NCBI GenBank assembly: GCA_902363045.1
Contig: CABIYX010000022.1
Span: 11,027 to 61,975 of the forward strand
DNA: 50,949 bases
From: Clostridiales bacterium
Lineage (GTDB): Bacteria > Bacillota > Clostridia > Oscillospirales > Oscillospiraceae
Direction of reading: 5' to 3'
Of the stretch, positions 24,503 to 32,665 are shown piece after piece; the first letter of the stretch is position 1; each line of letters begins with the position of its first letter. Below the pieces are notes generated by a model, which ran no database searches, was not told the DNA's origin, and saw only the letters and a program-made list of their open reading frames with translations. The position numbers and the translations under genes are program-made.

Positions 24503-25219
24503 TTATCGACATCTTTCTTCCCAAAAGTCAATAAAGCGGTATCCCCGCCCGTAGACTGTTTCGATATAACCTTGGTTACTGCCCAAACGCCTCCGGAGTG
24601 AGGAAATACAGTCGGAGATGCTGGTTCCGGAATGTGCATAGGGCGCCTTCCATATGGCTTCATAGATATATTGAGCCGAACATATGTGCCCTGCATAGGT
24701 CGCCAGCAGATACAGCACATCAAATTCCTTCGGCGTACAGTGGATCTCGCGGCCCGAACTCATCACAGCATTTCGGATGGGGTCAATCGAGAGGTTTGTA
24801 AATTTCAGAATCGGCAGCGATGATGGTCCGGCCAATGAATGCCGCATCTGCCGGTGCTGTCTGCGGGTGACTGCACTGATCTGCTCGTAGAGCTCATCGG
24901 GGGAAACTGGAGCGCAGATGCAGACATCCGCTCCGCTGCGCAAAACGGCTGCACGCTCCTCCGCATGCCGAAATTCTCCGGCGGCAATCAGGTAAGTGCA
25001 TATCCCGTAATAACCCTGGTAGACAATATCCATCAGGAAGTCGGCACCTTCCAATCGCTGGTCCAGCAGGACGAAATGGTATGAATTGTACCTAATGCAC
25101 TGGATCGCTTTCTTCACCGTATGTTCCCGCACCACTTTAATTTGTTTTGAGGTCAAATAGCGCTCAACTTCCTCCGCATGCGGGTCGTCAAACATCAGCA
25201 TCAGTAAATCGTATGTCAC
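24503..25219 (-). CDS. Atypical OmpR-type response regulator
   Basis: 238 aa from GTG 25219 behind AAGGAGG. Receiver-like domain in residues 1-120: acidic pair DD at 11-12 and the phosphoacceptor-position Asp in VLLDQRL near 53. The near-invariant lysine of the KP motif is replaced: the sequence reads CICAPVSPDEL near 105. Winged-helix effector domain in residues about 135-235 (RNAVMSSGREIHCTPKEFDV, ISDCISSLRRRL, IETVYGRGYRFIDF). No histidine kinase gene is adjacent. The Lys loss suggests phosphorylation-independent or altered signalling. The gene faces away from the injection operon, so it may share a control region with it. Confidence 0.8.
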   Translation of the reverse strand: MTYDLLMLMFDDPHAEEVERYLTSKQIKVVREHTVKKAIQCIRYNSYHFVLLDQRLEGADFLMDIVYQGYYGICTYLIAAGEFRHAEERAAVLRSGADVCICAPVSPDELYEQISAVTRRQHRQMRHSLAGPSSLPILKFTNLSIDPIRNAVMSSGREIHCTPKEFDVLYLLATYAGHICSAQYIYEAIWKAPYAHSGTSISDCISSLRRRLGSNQGYIETVYGRGYRFIDFWEERCR

Positions 25220-25282
25220 AAGGCTCCTCCTTACGTTTTGCGATTAGCAGATACAGTATTGCGCAGCTCAATCAAAAATAAA

Positions 25283-25315
25283 ACACAGACCAAGGCGTCC
25301 GCCTTTTGTCTGTGT
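25283..25315 (-). terminator. Leftward terminator upstream of the response-regulator gene
   Basis: ACACAGAC...GTCTGTGT with an inner AAGGCG/CGCCTT pairing; on the minus strand TTTTATTTTT follows. A terminator before a gene rather than after one suggests a short leftward RNA or a regulated leader for the regulator gene. Confidence 0.6.
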
Positions 25316-25697
25316 CCGTGCGAGTAAATGCAGCAGAAAGAAAACAAGGCAAGTAGGAAAAATAGTAAAAACGTCATATTCCAGAAAGAAAAGCTGCCCC
25401 AATTATAATTCTCAAAAGAAATTGGATTGGAAACGCAATAGCTATATGCTTTATTTTAGAATAAAACACAATTGTTATATAACGTCGTCACATTTTGTCC
25501 ACTAGTTAAGAGAAAGATGTAAAAAATATTTTTGTGCATTTCGCCACAAAACAAACAAGAGGTCAGCAAGAATAATATAGAGATTGTTCAGCTTTTGCGA
25601 AAAATAAACGCAAGACAAGCCAAAAGCGGCTCTATTTCAGCCAAAAAAGAAAACCACGATTTACTAAGTGAAATGATATAAGAATATCGGATTTTAA

Positions 25698-25726
25698 TTG
25701 ACTTCTTTGTACAAATATTGTAAAAT
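25698..25726 (+). promoter_or_regulatory. Promoter of the injection-system operon
   Basis: TTGACT, a 17-bp spacer and TAAAAT, each one base from consensus. Transcription would start near 25,733, giving a leader of about 60 nt before the VWA gene. Confidence 0.75.
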
Positions 25727-25792
25727 AGTGTCGAATAGATGGGATAATATAACCATACAACAGAACATTAGAGGGAGGAGTTGGCGTAACCC

Positions 25793-27625
25793 ATGAAGCG
25801 CATCGTTTCCTTGTTGCTTGCAGCTGTTTTGGCGCCGTTGATATTATGCCAGTCAGCGGCCGCAGAGGGAGTGAGTTCCTCCGCTCCGCCGCAGCAGAAT
25901 AGCGGCTCCATTCAAAAAGCCGTTGTTTTTACGCTGGATGCCAGCAACAGCATGAACGGCAACGACCGAAACCGTCTCGCAATCGACAGCATTGCGCAGC
26001 TGATATACAGCCTCCCTTCCAATTACGTTGTCGGCGTGGTGGCCTACAACACGGACGTAGTTGCAGCACAAGGCATGGCGGACAGCGGAAGCCGGGACAG
26101 CATTATGAAGGCGGCGGATTCCGTCCGCTATACCGGCTATACCAACGCAGGCACGGGGCTTACGAAGGCGTTGGAGCTTCTGGACACGGTAGAGGCGTCC
26201 GAGAAAACCGTTGTAATGCTTTCGGACGGCGAAATTGTAATGCAGGATGACGCAGCAACCGCGGTTTCCTCCGGTCAGTTTGAAAATGCGGTCACAGAGG
26301 CAAAGAACTCCGGAGTTGTGATCCATGTAATTGGCCTTGGGGCTGATATGGAAAATAAGGCAAACACGATTTTTTCCGCGTCGGCGGAGACCGGCGGCGC
26401 AAATTACCACGCCCCCAGGGCTGAGGATATTCAGCAGGCGGTGGACTCCATCCTTTTGGAGCAGCTGAACATCAAAAAAACAACGGCGGCAGTTGTGGAT
26501 GCCGATGGCGGGACGGAAGAACTCGACATCACGATCCCAACCGCCAACGCAACCAACGCCAGGCTTTTATTTATCAGCGACAGTCCCATTCGGAATCTGA
26601 ACGCAGATTTCAACGCGGGGAGTGTACGGCAGGTCTCCGGCACACATTATACGCTTCTGGAGCTGGACCACCCCAGCGCGGAAAAGGTGCATGTCAGCTT
26701 CCAGGGGGCGGCCGGCAGCCAGGTCAAGGTGGATGTGATCACAGAATACCATATCATCCTGACGCCTGGTATCGTCTATGAGGATACCGAGCCGGCGGAT
26801 GAAGACGCGGTATCATATGACCGGACAGCACAGATCTCCGTAGCCTTCTATGACGCTGAGAATCCGGAGCGCCAGGTGCTTACCGACTCAGTTTTTGAAG
26901 GCCGCTCCCTGACCGGGACGGTGGATGGGCAGGCGTGGTCTGGGGCGATTCGTGCAGGCTCTGTGGCGCTTCCCCCTCAGGAGGAGGTTTCTTCGGATAA
27001 AACCAAGGCGATATACATCTCATTCGATAACCTGGATACGAACATCATCGCGCAGCAGACCGTGTTGGTTCCTTTGGAAGGGGCTCCCCCTCTTCCTGCG
27101 CCGCCCGATTACCGGCCGGTCATCATCGGGGTTTCCCTTTTTGTACTGCTTTTGATTCTTGGGGCGGTCTACGCTGTGGTTTCGCATCGGAGGAAAAAGC
27201 CGCGGTCCATCCCAGATCCGCCCCCTCCGGCCCCGAGCAAATACAGCTATACCGGCCGCCTCAATCTCTACATCACACGGACCAAATCCGGCAGGGACGT
27301 TCCCCCGCTTACCTATAATCTGTTTCGTATTCCGGGCGGAAAAATTCTGACGCTGCAGGAGATTCTGGACGGCTGCAATGTCAGCGAGCCTCTGGAAGGC
27401 GCGGACCGCATCTACTTCAAAGCGGGAGCCAACCGGTGCCTGGTGCTGTCAAATGAGTCGGACTGCACCATCATGCAGGCCAGGGAGATTCTGATGAAGG
27501 GACGCAGCTATCTGATCGGGCTGGATTCCAAGGTAGACATTACCTTTGAGGACGAGGTCAGCGAGATGGCGCTTCAGTACCGCGAGGTGAAGCCAAATGA
27601 ATTGAGGAGCTATGCACGCACCTGA
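25793..27625 (+). CDS. Secreted, membrane-anchored VWA protein
   Basis: 610 aa. Residues 1-25 form a signal peptide (MKRIVSLLLAAVLAPLILC...SAAAEG). A VWA domain spans about 40-215 with the metal site DASNS near 48, TNAGTGLTKAL near 119 and MLSDGE near 142. Beta-rich segments follow, then a transmembrane helix at about 442-466 with a basic stop (SHRRKKP). The C-terminal 130 residues lie in the cytoplasm and look like a compact beta domain, perhaps FHA-like. It is the first gene of the operon, behind GGGAGGAG. VWA proteins scaffold assemblies; here it could anchor the machine in the membrane or bridge to the cell wall. This placement is inference. Confidence 0.8.
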   Translation: MKRIVSLLLAAVLAPLILCQSAAAEGVSSSAPPQQNSGSIQKAVVFTLDASNSMNGNDRNRLAIDSIAQLIYSLPSNYVVGVVAYNTDVVAAQGMADSGSRDSIMKAADSVRYTGYTNAGTGLTKALELLDTVEASEKTVVMLSDGEIVMQDDAATAVSSGQFENAVTEAKNSGVVIHVIGLGADMENKANTIFSASAETGGANYHAPRAEDIQQAVDSILLEQLNIKKTTAAVVDADGGTEELDITIPTANATNARLLFISDSPIRNLNADFNAGSVRQVSGTHYTLLELDHPSAEKVHVSFQGAAGSQVKVDVITEYHIILTPGIVYEDTEPADEDAVSYDRTAQISVAFYDAENPERQVLTDSVFEGRSLTGTVDGQAWSGAIRAGSVALPPQEEVSSDKTKAIYISFDNLDTNIIAQQTVLVPLEGAPPLPAPPDYRPVIIGVSLFVLLLILGAVYAVVSHRRKKPRSIPDPPPPAPSKYSYTGRLNLYITRTKSGRDVPPLTYNLFRIPGGKILTLQEILDGCNVSEPLEGADRIYFKAGANRCLVLSNESDCTIMQAREILMKGRSYLIGLDSKVDITFEDEVSEMALQYREVKPNELRSYART

Positions 27626-27824
27626 GATTTTTCTCGACCTATTGGCAAAGACAGTTTTTAAGAATTTTGCTTATACAAGGTCCTGGAAACAAACCGTATT
27701 CCCCGAGAATTTAGAATATCAAATTAAAAGATTGGCCCCATTTTTCAAAAAGCACTTTGTCAATAGGCACGGATATTTTCTCAGCCGCCATAAAAACAAC
27801 TGTTGTAAGGAGTGTTTAGAGTGA
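27612..27824 (+). CDS. Small AT-rich ORF bridging the VWA and sheath genes
   Basis: 70 aa. It starts inside the last codons of the VWA gene, behind GAGGAG only two bases away, and its stop overlaps the GTG start of the next gene in a GTGA overlap. Both overlaps suit translational coupling. The composition is much more AT-rich than its neighbours, and the protein (MHAPEIFLDLLAKTVFKNF..., Lys/His-rich middle, NNCCKECLE end) resembles nothing I know. It could be a real small gene or a chance frame in the 195-nt gap. Confidence 0.35.
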   Translation: MHAPEIFLDLLAKTVFKNFAYTRSWKQTVFPENLEYQIKRLAPFFKKHFVNRHGYFLSRHKNNCCKECLE

Positions 27825-30001
27825 CTATCATCAACCAGACAAATCGCACCCTGCTGTTGGAGGAGATCAACCCGGAAAAGCTGGATCTGCTGACCCTGAT
27901 TGGGGATGTGAAGGGCATCGACAGCCTAAGTGACGACAAGATCAAGGAGATCAACCAGTATCTGGAGTGCCGGAGTTATGAGGAGTTCCAGGAGAAGTTC
28001 GCTCCCTGCATCTACTCCTTCTTCGATGCCAACACCCAGTCGGTGCGCTACACCCTGAAAAAGCCGGAAAACATCCCGGAAAATATGCTCACGGAGATCC
28101 CGCTGAATCAAAGCAACGACTTTTTGAAAATGCTCTTTACCCTTATGGAGAGCAAGAAGTCCCAGGGTGTGCTCAATGTGGATTTTGGCTTTGAAAATCT
28201 ACTGGACATGATCTCTCCGAAAAAGGTTATGGACGACATCCGCCAGGTGCGTAAGGAGATCCGCTACAACTATGCGAAGTACGCGGAGCTGGAGGACGGA
28301 GATCCGGCCAAGCTGGATGTGGGGGATAAGCTCAATGAGCTCTTTGAGGAAGCCTCCAACAATTACAATAACGTCATGGCAATGCTGCCGCTGGCTATTG
28401 AGGACATCAAGACCCGTCTGCTTTTGGGCGCCGGCGGGCAGCAGGGCGGCGGAAACCAGATTGCGCTGGGTATGCTGACCATGGGCGATAAGGGCGAGCT
28501 GAAGGTATTGGAGGCGCCAAAGCAGGAGAGTACAGCGCTGGCCACGCTGGACGATAACGTCAACACCGGGCTGATCGCGGCCCTCCAGGAAGATTATCAG
28601 GCCATCAACGAATCCCCCTCAGACTATGTTCAGTCCCTGGTGGTCCGGACTTTCTGCCCGCTGCCCTCCACGACCCAGTCCAAAATCGACGTACCCACCG
28701 AGGTTGCCAACTACAACTCCTATCTCCAGTTCTACAAGGACTCAAAGGATGCGTTCATCAAGGTGGTCAAGCCCCTGGTGGAGAAGCTGCTGGGTGTGAA
28801 GATGTTCTTTGACCAGTATAAGTGCAAGACCAAAGGTATGATCCCCACCCTGTTGGTGGCAAATCTCAAGCCGGAAATGCTGGCCAAGAGCAGCAGCCTG
28901 CCCACCCTGCACGCCTACCTCAACACGGTCAACAGCAAGAACAACTTCAAGGATACGATTTGGTACGCTATCTTCCCCAACCTCTCCATCAGCCTCCAGG
29001 CGGGGGCCAAGCTGCGCCGGGAGCGGTTTGCCGGCAATGTCCACAAGGTCAACGAGGATGTAAACAGCCTGGAGACCCTGTCCACTCTGCTGGATGTGCT
29101 CAAGGACTACCGGGTGGAGACCTTCTTCTCCTTCGAGACCCGGGAGGAGACCACTTTCAATGCGGTGGCGGCCGAGGGAATCCAGAAGTTCATCGACCGC
29201 TGCGAGCCCCTTGTCGGAAAGCCCTACAGTGAGTTCGCCATCCCGTGCCTGCCGAACTTTACCGTTATCCCAAAGAACAAGTCCGGCGTCACACTGGACA
29301 AGCTCATGACGATTTCCGAAGACAGTACAAGCGCACAGCTCTCTGAGGCCAAGGAAGATATTATGCGGCTGTGGATTGAAGGTGTCTACATCAATGCGGC
29401 CTATATCGCCGCCGGTTTCCGCGGGGCCTGCCAGTGCCCGGAGTACCTGAAGGACCACTACCGCAGACTAAAGGTGGACTCGGAGCTGCCCGGCGTGCGG
29501 TATGATGTGGAGGCGGGAAACCACGCCCTCTGCACCCGGACCACCATGCCCAAGGAGATCACCGGCTTCACCAATTCCATCAAAGATCAAATCAACCGTA
29601 AAAATTTTGGCTGGATCTTTGCCTCGGAGAATGCGGCGCTGGACGGGATGAACATCACGCAGATTACGGTCTACAAGGCCCGCAACCTGCTCTATGATCC
29701 GGACAAATCTACTTATGAGCCTGCCTATAAGACCCAGGTGACGACCTATATCGAGCGCATCCTGCGCCATGCCACCGGCGATTTTAAGCAGGACAATATC
29801 GTGCAGTTCTTCTCCAACAACCCCAAGAGCCAGAAGAGCCTGTGGCTGGCAAAGAAGGATTGTGTGAATGCTGTGGTAGAAGAAGGCGACAGTCTTGACT
29901 ATAGTATCGACGAGACAACGGGCATCTGCGACCTTACCATCTACTTTGATGGTAACGCCCGCAACCTGGAAGTCATGATCAGCCGCGTTTCTTCTAAATA
30001 A
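27821..30001 (+). CDS. Contractile sheath-like protein (TssB-TssC-like single chain)
   Basis: 726 aa from GTG 27821 with AAGGAG 8 nt upstream. The first about 240 residues are helical and charged (LLEEINPEKLDLLTLIG, then KVMDDIRQVRKEIRYNY near 145). A glycine-rich break (GAGGQQGGGNQ) near residue 205 separates them from a larger alpha/beta part with LQAGAKLRRERFAG near 395 and a C-terminal handshake-like beta segment (ICDLTIYFDGNARNLEVMI). Size equals TssB plus TssC (about 160 + 490 aa), and two tube-like genes follow directly, the order of sheath and tube in phage tails and T6SS. The sheath assignment is inferred from size, order and general fold pattern; direct sequence identity to known sheaths is low by eye. 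Confidence 0.6.
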   Translation: MTIINQTNRTLLLEEINPEKLDLLTLIGDVKGIDSLSDDKIKEINQYLECRSYEEFQEKFAPCIYSFFDANTQSVRYTLKKPENIPENMLTEIPLNQSNDFLKMLFTLMESKKSQGVLNVDFGFENLLDMISPKKVMDDIRQVRKEIRYNYAKYAELEDGDPAKLDVGDKLNELFEEASNNYNNVMAMLPLAIEDIKTRLLLGAGGQQGGGNQIALGMLTMGDKGELKVLEAPKQESTALATLDDNVNTGLIAALQEDYQAINESPSDYVQSLVVRTFCPLPSTTQSKIDVPTEVANYNSYLQFYKDSKDAFIKVVKPLVEKLLGVKMFFDQYKCKTKGMIPTLLVANLKPEMLAKSSSLPTLHAYLNTVNSKNNFKDTIWYAIFPNLSISLQAGAKLRRERFAGNVHKVNEDVNSLETLSTLLDVLKDYRVETFFSFETREETTFNAVAAEGIQKFIDRCEPLVGKPYSEFAIPCLPNFTVIPKNKSGVTLDKLMTISEDSTSAQLSEAKEDIMRLWIEGVYINAAYIAAGFRGACQCPEYLKDHYRRLKVDSELPGVRYDVEAGNHALCTRTTMPKEITGFTNSIKDQINRKNFGWIFASENAALDGMNITQITVYKARNLLYDPDKSTYEPAYKTQVTTYIERILRHATGDFKQDNIVQFFSNNPKSQKSLWLAKKDCVNAVVEEGDSLDYSIDETTGICDLTIYFDGNARNLEVMISRVSSK

Positions 30002-30025
30002 AATGTACTGGAGGTAAAGTAAGTT

Positions 30026-30451
30026 ATGGGATTCAGACTTGAAATCGACGGGGCCGGCCCCGTCAAGCTCACTGAACGCGCAATCACCAGCGTAAAGTTC
30101 GGAAGTGAGATCCCGCAGGACTCCAACGCCCGGGCCACCGACAATGGCGCCTCGATCAAGATTTGGGGCAAGCTGCTGTTCTCCCTGGGCGGCGAGGAGC
30201 AGGATTCCACGCTTAACCTGGCCCAGTGGAGCCTGGTCCCCAGCGAGTCCCCCGACAGCTACCGGAATGTCAAGGTGGATGTAGTCTCGGCCTCTCAGAT
30301 CGTGCGCCAGATTACCCTGCCCAACGCGTTTGTGGTGGAGTATGCTGAGGAGCTGGACGACGAAACCGGTGTCGGCAATTTCTATCTGCATGTCAAGCAG
30401 AAGAAGGATCAGACTGCCAAGGTCACCATTGACGGCGAATTCAGCGCTTAA
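30026..30451 (+). CDS. Hcp-like tube protein, paralog 1
   Basis: 141 aa, RBS TGGAGG. All-beta pattern with the order of Hcp/tail-tube proteins: an N-terminal strand (FRLEIDGAG), a PQDSNARATD loop, VKVDVVSAS and a central PNAFVVEYAEEL strand, ending in FYLHVKQKKD and VTIDGEF. It is about 45 percent similar by eye to the next gene. Hcp hexamers stack into the inner tube expelled with the spike, and small effectors may ride in the lumen. The assignment rests on size, beta pattern and position after the sheath-like gene. Confidence 0.65.
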   Translation: MGFRLEIDGAGPVKLTERAITSVKFGSEIPQDSNARATDNGASIKIWGKLLFSLGGEEQDSTLNLAQWSLVPSESPDSYRNVKVDVVSASQIVRQITLPNAFVVEYAEELDDETGVGNFYLHVKQKKDQTAKVTIDGEFSA

Positions 30452-30471
30452 CGCGGAAAGGAGATGTAACT

Positions 30472-30900
30472 ATGTCTTTGAAGGTAACGATTGAGGGCCA
30501 GGGCTCTTTTGAGGTCGCGAAGGAGTGCGTAAAGAAGGTCGTCTACAAGACAGACATTCCCCTGGATTCCAACGCCCGCACGAAGGACGTGGGCAGCACG
30601 CTGGAGATTTCGGGCAAGATCCTCACGGCCACCGACGGCGACCCCTTTGACTCCACCCGCCAGATGGGGCTGTGGTCCATGGTGCCCGCCGAGAATTCGG
30701 CATGCTACCGGAAGGTGACGGTGGAGATCATCCAGGCCGGCATTGTGGAGCGGAAGTATTACTTCCCCAACGCTTTCGTGGTCAACTACGATGAGGATTT
30801 CGGAGACACGGACGGCGTGGGCACTTTCCGGCTGACCATCAAGCAGAAAAAGGATAAGATCAGCGGAATCACGATCGAAGGCGGCTATCCTGCTGCCTGA
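30472..30900 (+). CDS. Hcp-like tube protein, paralog 2
   Basis: 142 aa, RBS GAAAGGAG, 21 nt after paralog 1. It shares the whole layout of paralog 1: PLDSNARTKD near residue 29, LEISGKIL, LWSMVPAENSACYRKV near 63, PNAFVVNYDEDFGDTDGVG near 95 and FRLTIKQKKD. Two cysteines are found only in this copy. Tandem tube genes may give a mixed tube, alternate tubes for different cargo, or one tube plus one adaptor ring. A terminator follows, which could raise the amount of sheath and tube relative to downstream genes. Confidence 0.65.
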   Translation: MSLKVTIEGQGSFEVAKECVKKVVYKTDIPLDSNARTKDVGSTLEISGKILTATDGDPFDSTRQMGLWSMVPAENSACYRKVTVEIIQAGIVERKYYFPNAFVVNYDEDFGDTDGVGTFRLTIKQKKDKISGITIEGGYPAA

Positions 30901-30941
30901 TGCCGTAAGGCTTCCTGTGACGCGGCATTTCGCACGAGGAG

Positions 30942-30980
30942 AGGGGCGCGTCCGACCCATGGTTGGGCGCGCCCTTTTCC
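30942..30980 (+). terminator. Internal operon terminator after the tube genes
   Basis: GGGGCGCGTCCGACC pairs with GGTTGGGCGCGCCC with few mismatches, followed by TTTTCCC. The T-run is short, so read-through is expected. It divides abundant structural genes from downstream genes that are probably needed in lower amounts. The gap 30,901-31,080 has no gene. Confidence 0.7.
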
Positions 30981-31080
30981 CATAATAGGCCGTATGTGAC
31001 TTTTGCGGAAGCGCCGGTCCGGCCAAAGGGACGGACGCTTCCACAAGGGCCATAAGCATCCGTGCAAGGAGGAGCGCATC

Positions 31081-31512
31081 ATGAATGAATATTATCGGAG
31101 CCTAGGCGTACAGCCCGGCGCCACTGCGGAGGAACTAAAGAAGGCGTACCGGGGCCTTGCAAAAAAATATCACCCTGATCTGCACCCGGGAGACAAGGAA
31201 GCTGAAGCTCGCTTTAAGGAGATCAACGAGGCGTACGAGACCCTGAGCGATCCGCAGAAACGTAAGGAATACGACGAGAAGCAACGTACAACGCAGGGCC
31301 GCGAGCCACAGAAAAAGTCCGCATCGTCCGCACGGACGCGGACACCTACAGGCGGTCCGGTCGACTTTTCCCAAATGCAGGGCGGCTTTGCGCAATTTTT
31401 CGGTTTTGACCCTGCGACCGGGAAAGTCGTTGACGAGGAGAAGGTATCTGGAAAAAAGAAAAATCCGCTGGACACCACGGACTTGTTTGAGCGGTTTATG
31501 GGTTTTAAGTAA
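31081..31512 (+). CDS. J-domain (DnaJ-like) co-chaperone
   Basis: 143 aa from ATG 31081 with AAGGAGG upstream. Residues 3-65 are a complete J-domain with HPD at 31-33 ([20 protein letters not shown]) and [19 protein letters not shown]. The rest is a basic linker, a [17 protein letters not shown] segment and the tail [13 protein letters not shown], which looks like a docking peptide. There is no zinc-finger or CTD, so it is a specialised type III J-protein. J-proteins stimulate Hsp70 ATPases; an Hsp70-like gene lies at 37,405 in the same operon. Its client may be the sheath, tube or the large Rhs effector; this is inference. Confidence 0.9.
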   Translation: MNEYYRSLGVQPGATAEELKKAYRGLAKKYHPDLHPGDKEAEARFKEINEAYETLSDPQKRKEYDEKQRTTQGREPQKKSASSARTRTPTGGPVDFSQMQGGFAQFFGFDPATGKVVDEEKVSGKKKNPLDTTDLFERFMGFK

Positions 31513-31546
31513 TCTGAGTATCTGAGACAGTGAGGGAGTGCCCGGA

Positions 31547-32101
31547 ATGACAAAAAAACGTGTGGTTGATTTTCTGCTCGCTCTCACCGGCGGAGCAATC
31601 GCCCTGGTGGGGTATTTCTACATCGAGGACTGGTATTACTGGGTTGTGGCGCTCGGCGGCGGCCTGCTGATGCTCCTCTTCCTTATCCTCATGGTGCGGG
31701 ATGGCCGCGCCGGTCCGGAGCCGCCGGTCCGACCGGCGGACGGCATGGCACACCCACCGGCCGGCAGTTTGACGGAAATCGTATTGCTCAACGAGGAAGA
31801 CCAGGCCCTGTCCTCCTGGACGCTGTATGGAAAGACGGGCATGGTGATTGGCCGGGATTCCGGTGAAAACCAGGTCAATATCAATCTCGCCAACTCGACC
31901 TATGCTGGCACGGTGGACGTGGAGCACGCGGTGCTGAATTATTCTGCCGGAAGCTGGTACATGGAGGACTTGAACTCCAAGAATGGAGTGAGCGTACAGA
32001 AGGGTGACAAGCGGAAATATAAGCTGGCGCCTGGGCACCCGTGCCTGCTGGCCCGCGGCGACATCCTCTATATAGGACTTGTCCGGCTGATGATCCGGTA
32101 A
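31547..32101 (+). CDS. Membrane-anchored FHA-domain protein
   Basis: 184 aa from ATG 31547 with GAGGGAG upstream. Two transmembrane helices lie at about residues 8-26 (FLLALTGGAIALVGYF) and 30-50 (YWVVALGGGLLMLLFLILM). A proline-rich linker is followed by an FHA domain at about 78-180: GMVIGRDS near 98, TVDVEHAVL near 124 and DLNSKNGV near 142. FHA domains bind phosphothreonine and recruit phosphorylated partners, as Fha1 does in T6SS control. It belongs to a block of four signalling genes. Confidence 0.85.
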   Translation: MTKKRVVDFLLALTGGAIALVGYFYIEDWYYWVVALGGGLLMLLFLILMVRDGRAGPEPPVRPADGMAHPPAGSLTEIVLLNEEDQALSSWTLYGKTGMVIGRDSGENQVNINLANSTYAGTVDVEHAVLNYSAGSWYMEDLNSKNGVSVQKGDKRKYKLAPGHPCLLARGDILYIGLVRLMIR

Positions 32102-32128
32102 AAAAGAGAAAAGGGAGATGGCTATATC

Positions 32129-32644
32129 ATGTCGAATACTTCAAATCTGATCCACTGCCAGAATGGGCATGTTTTCAGCAAAAAGCGGTACGGTACCGTG
32201 TGCCCCTACTGCAATATGGAAACCGACACGAAGGAAAAGCGGGAGACGCAGCGCTCCGATGTGGAGATCGAGGAAGAGTTATTCCGGGAGGACATCAAGC
32301 CCGTCTGCGGCTGGATCGTCTGCATTGACGGCCCGCGCCAGGGCAAGGACTATCAGATCGTCCAGGGGAAAAATTTCGTTGGCCGCGCCGACGACATGGA
32401 TATTCAGATCCTGGGCGACAATGAGATCTCCCGCCGCAACCACGCGGTTATCGTATTTGACCCCAAGAAAAAGGAAACCGTGCTGCTGCCCGGCGACGCC
32501 AATGGGATCGTGTATCTCAACGGCAACGCGGTGTACGCGCCGGCCACGCTCAATAAATATGATGAAATCGAACTCGGCAAGTCTAAATTCCTGTTTGTCC
32601 CCTTCTGCGGAGAGAACTTTATGTGGGGCGGAAAGACAGAGTAA
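32129..32644 (+). CDS. FHA-domain protein with N-terminal zinc motif
   Basis: 171 aa, RBS AAGGGAG. An N-terminal motif has C10, H14, C25 and C28 (LIHCQNGHVFS, TVCPYCNME), probably a zinc ribbon. The FHA domain spans about residues 70-165: FVGRADDMDIQI near 82, ISRRNHAVIVFD near 100 and ETVLLPGDANGIVYLNG. It is soluble, unlike its membrane-anchored neighbour. It probably recognises a phosphothreonine partner of the apparatus. In T6SS, Fha1 acts with the kinase PpkA and phosphatase PppA; no kinase is seen in this window. Confidence 0.8.
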   Translation: MSNTSNLIHCQNGHVFSKKRYGTVCPYCNMETDTKEKRETQRSDVEIEEELFREDIKPVCGWIVCIDGPRQGKDYQIVQGKNFVGRADDMDIQILGDNEISRRNHAVIVFDPKKKETVLLPGDANGIVYLNGNAVYAPATLNKYDEIELGKSKFLFVPFCGENFMWGGKTE

Positions 32645-32665
32645 CACTCGAAGGGGGCAAGGCAT

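Larger units (their letters stand above)
25220..25792. other. AT-rich divergent control region
   Basis: 573 bases without a convincing gene, much more AT-rich than either flank. It holds a minus-strand terminator hairpin at 25,283-25,315 and a good plus-strand promoter at 25,698-25,726. Several AT-tracts suggest binding of nucleoid proteins. It separates the response-regulator gene from the injection operon. Confidence 0.6.
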
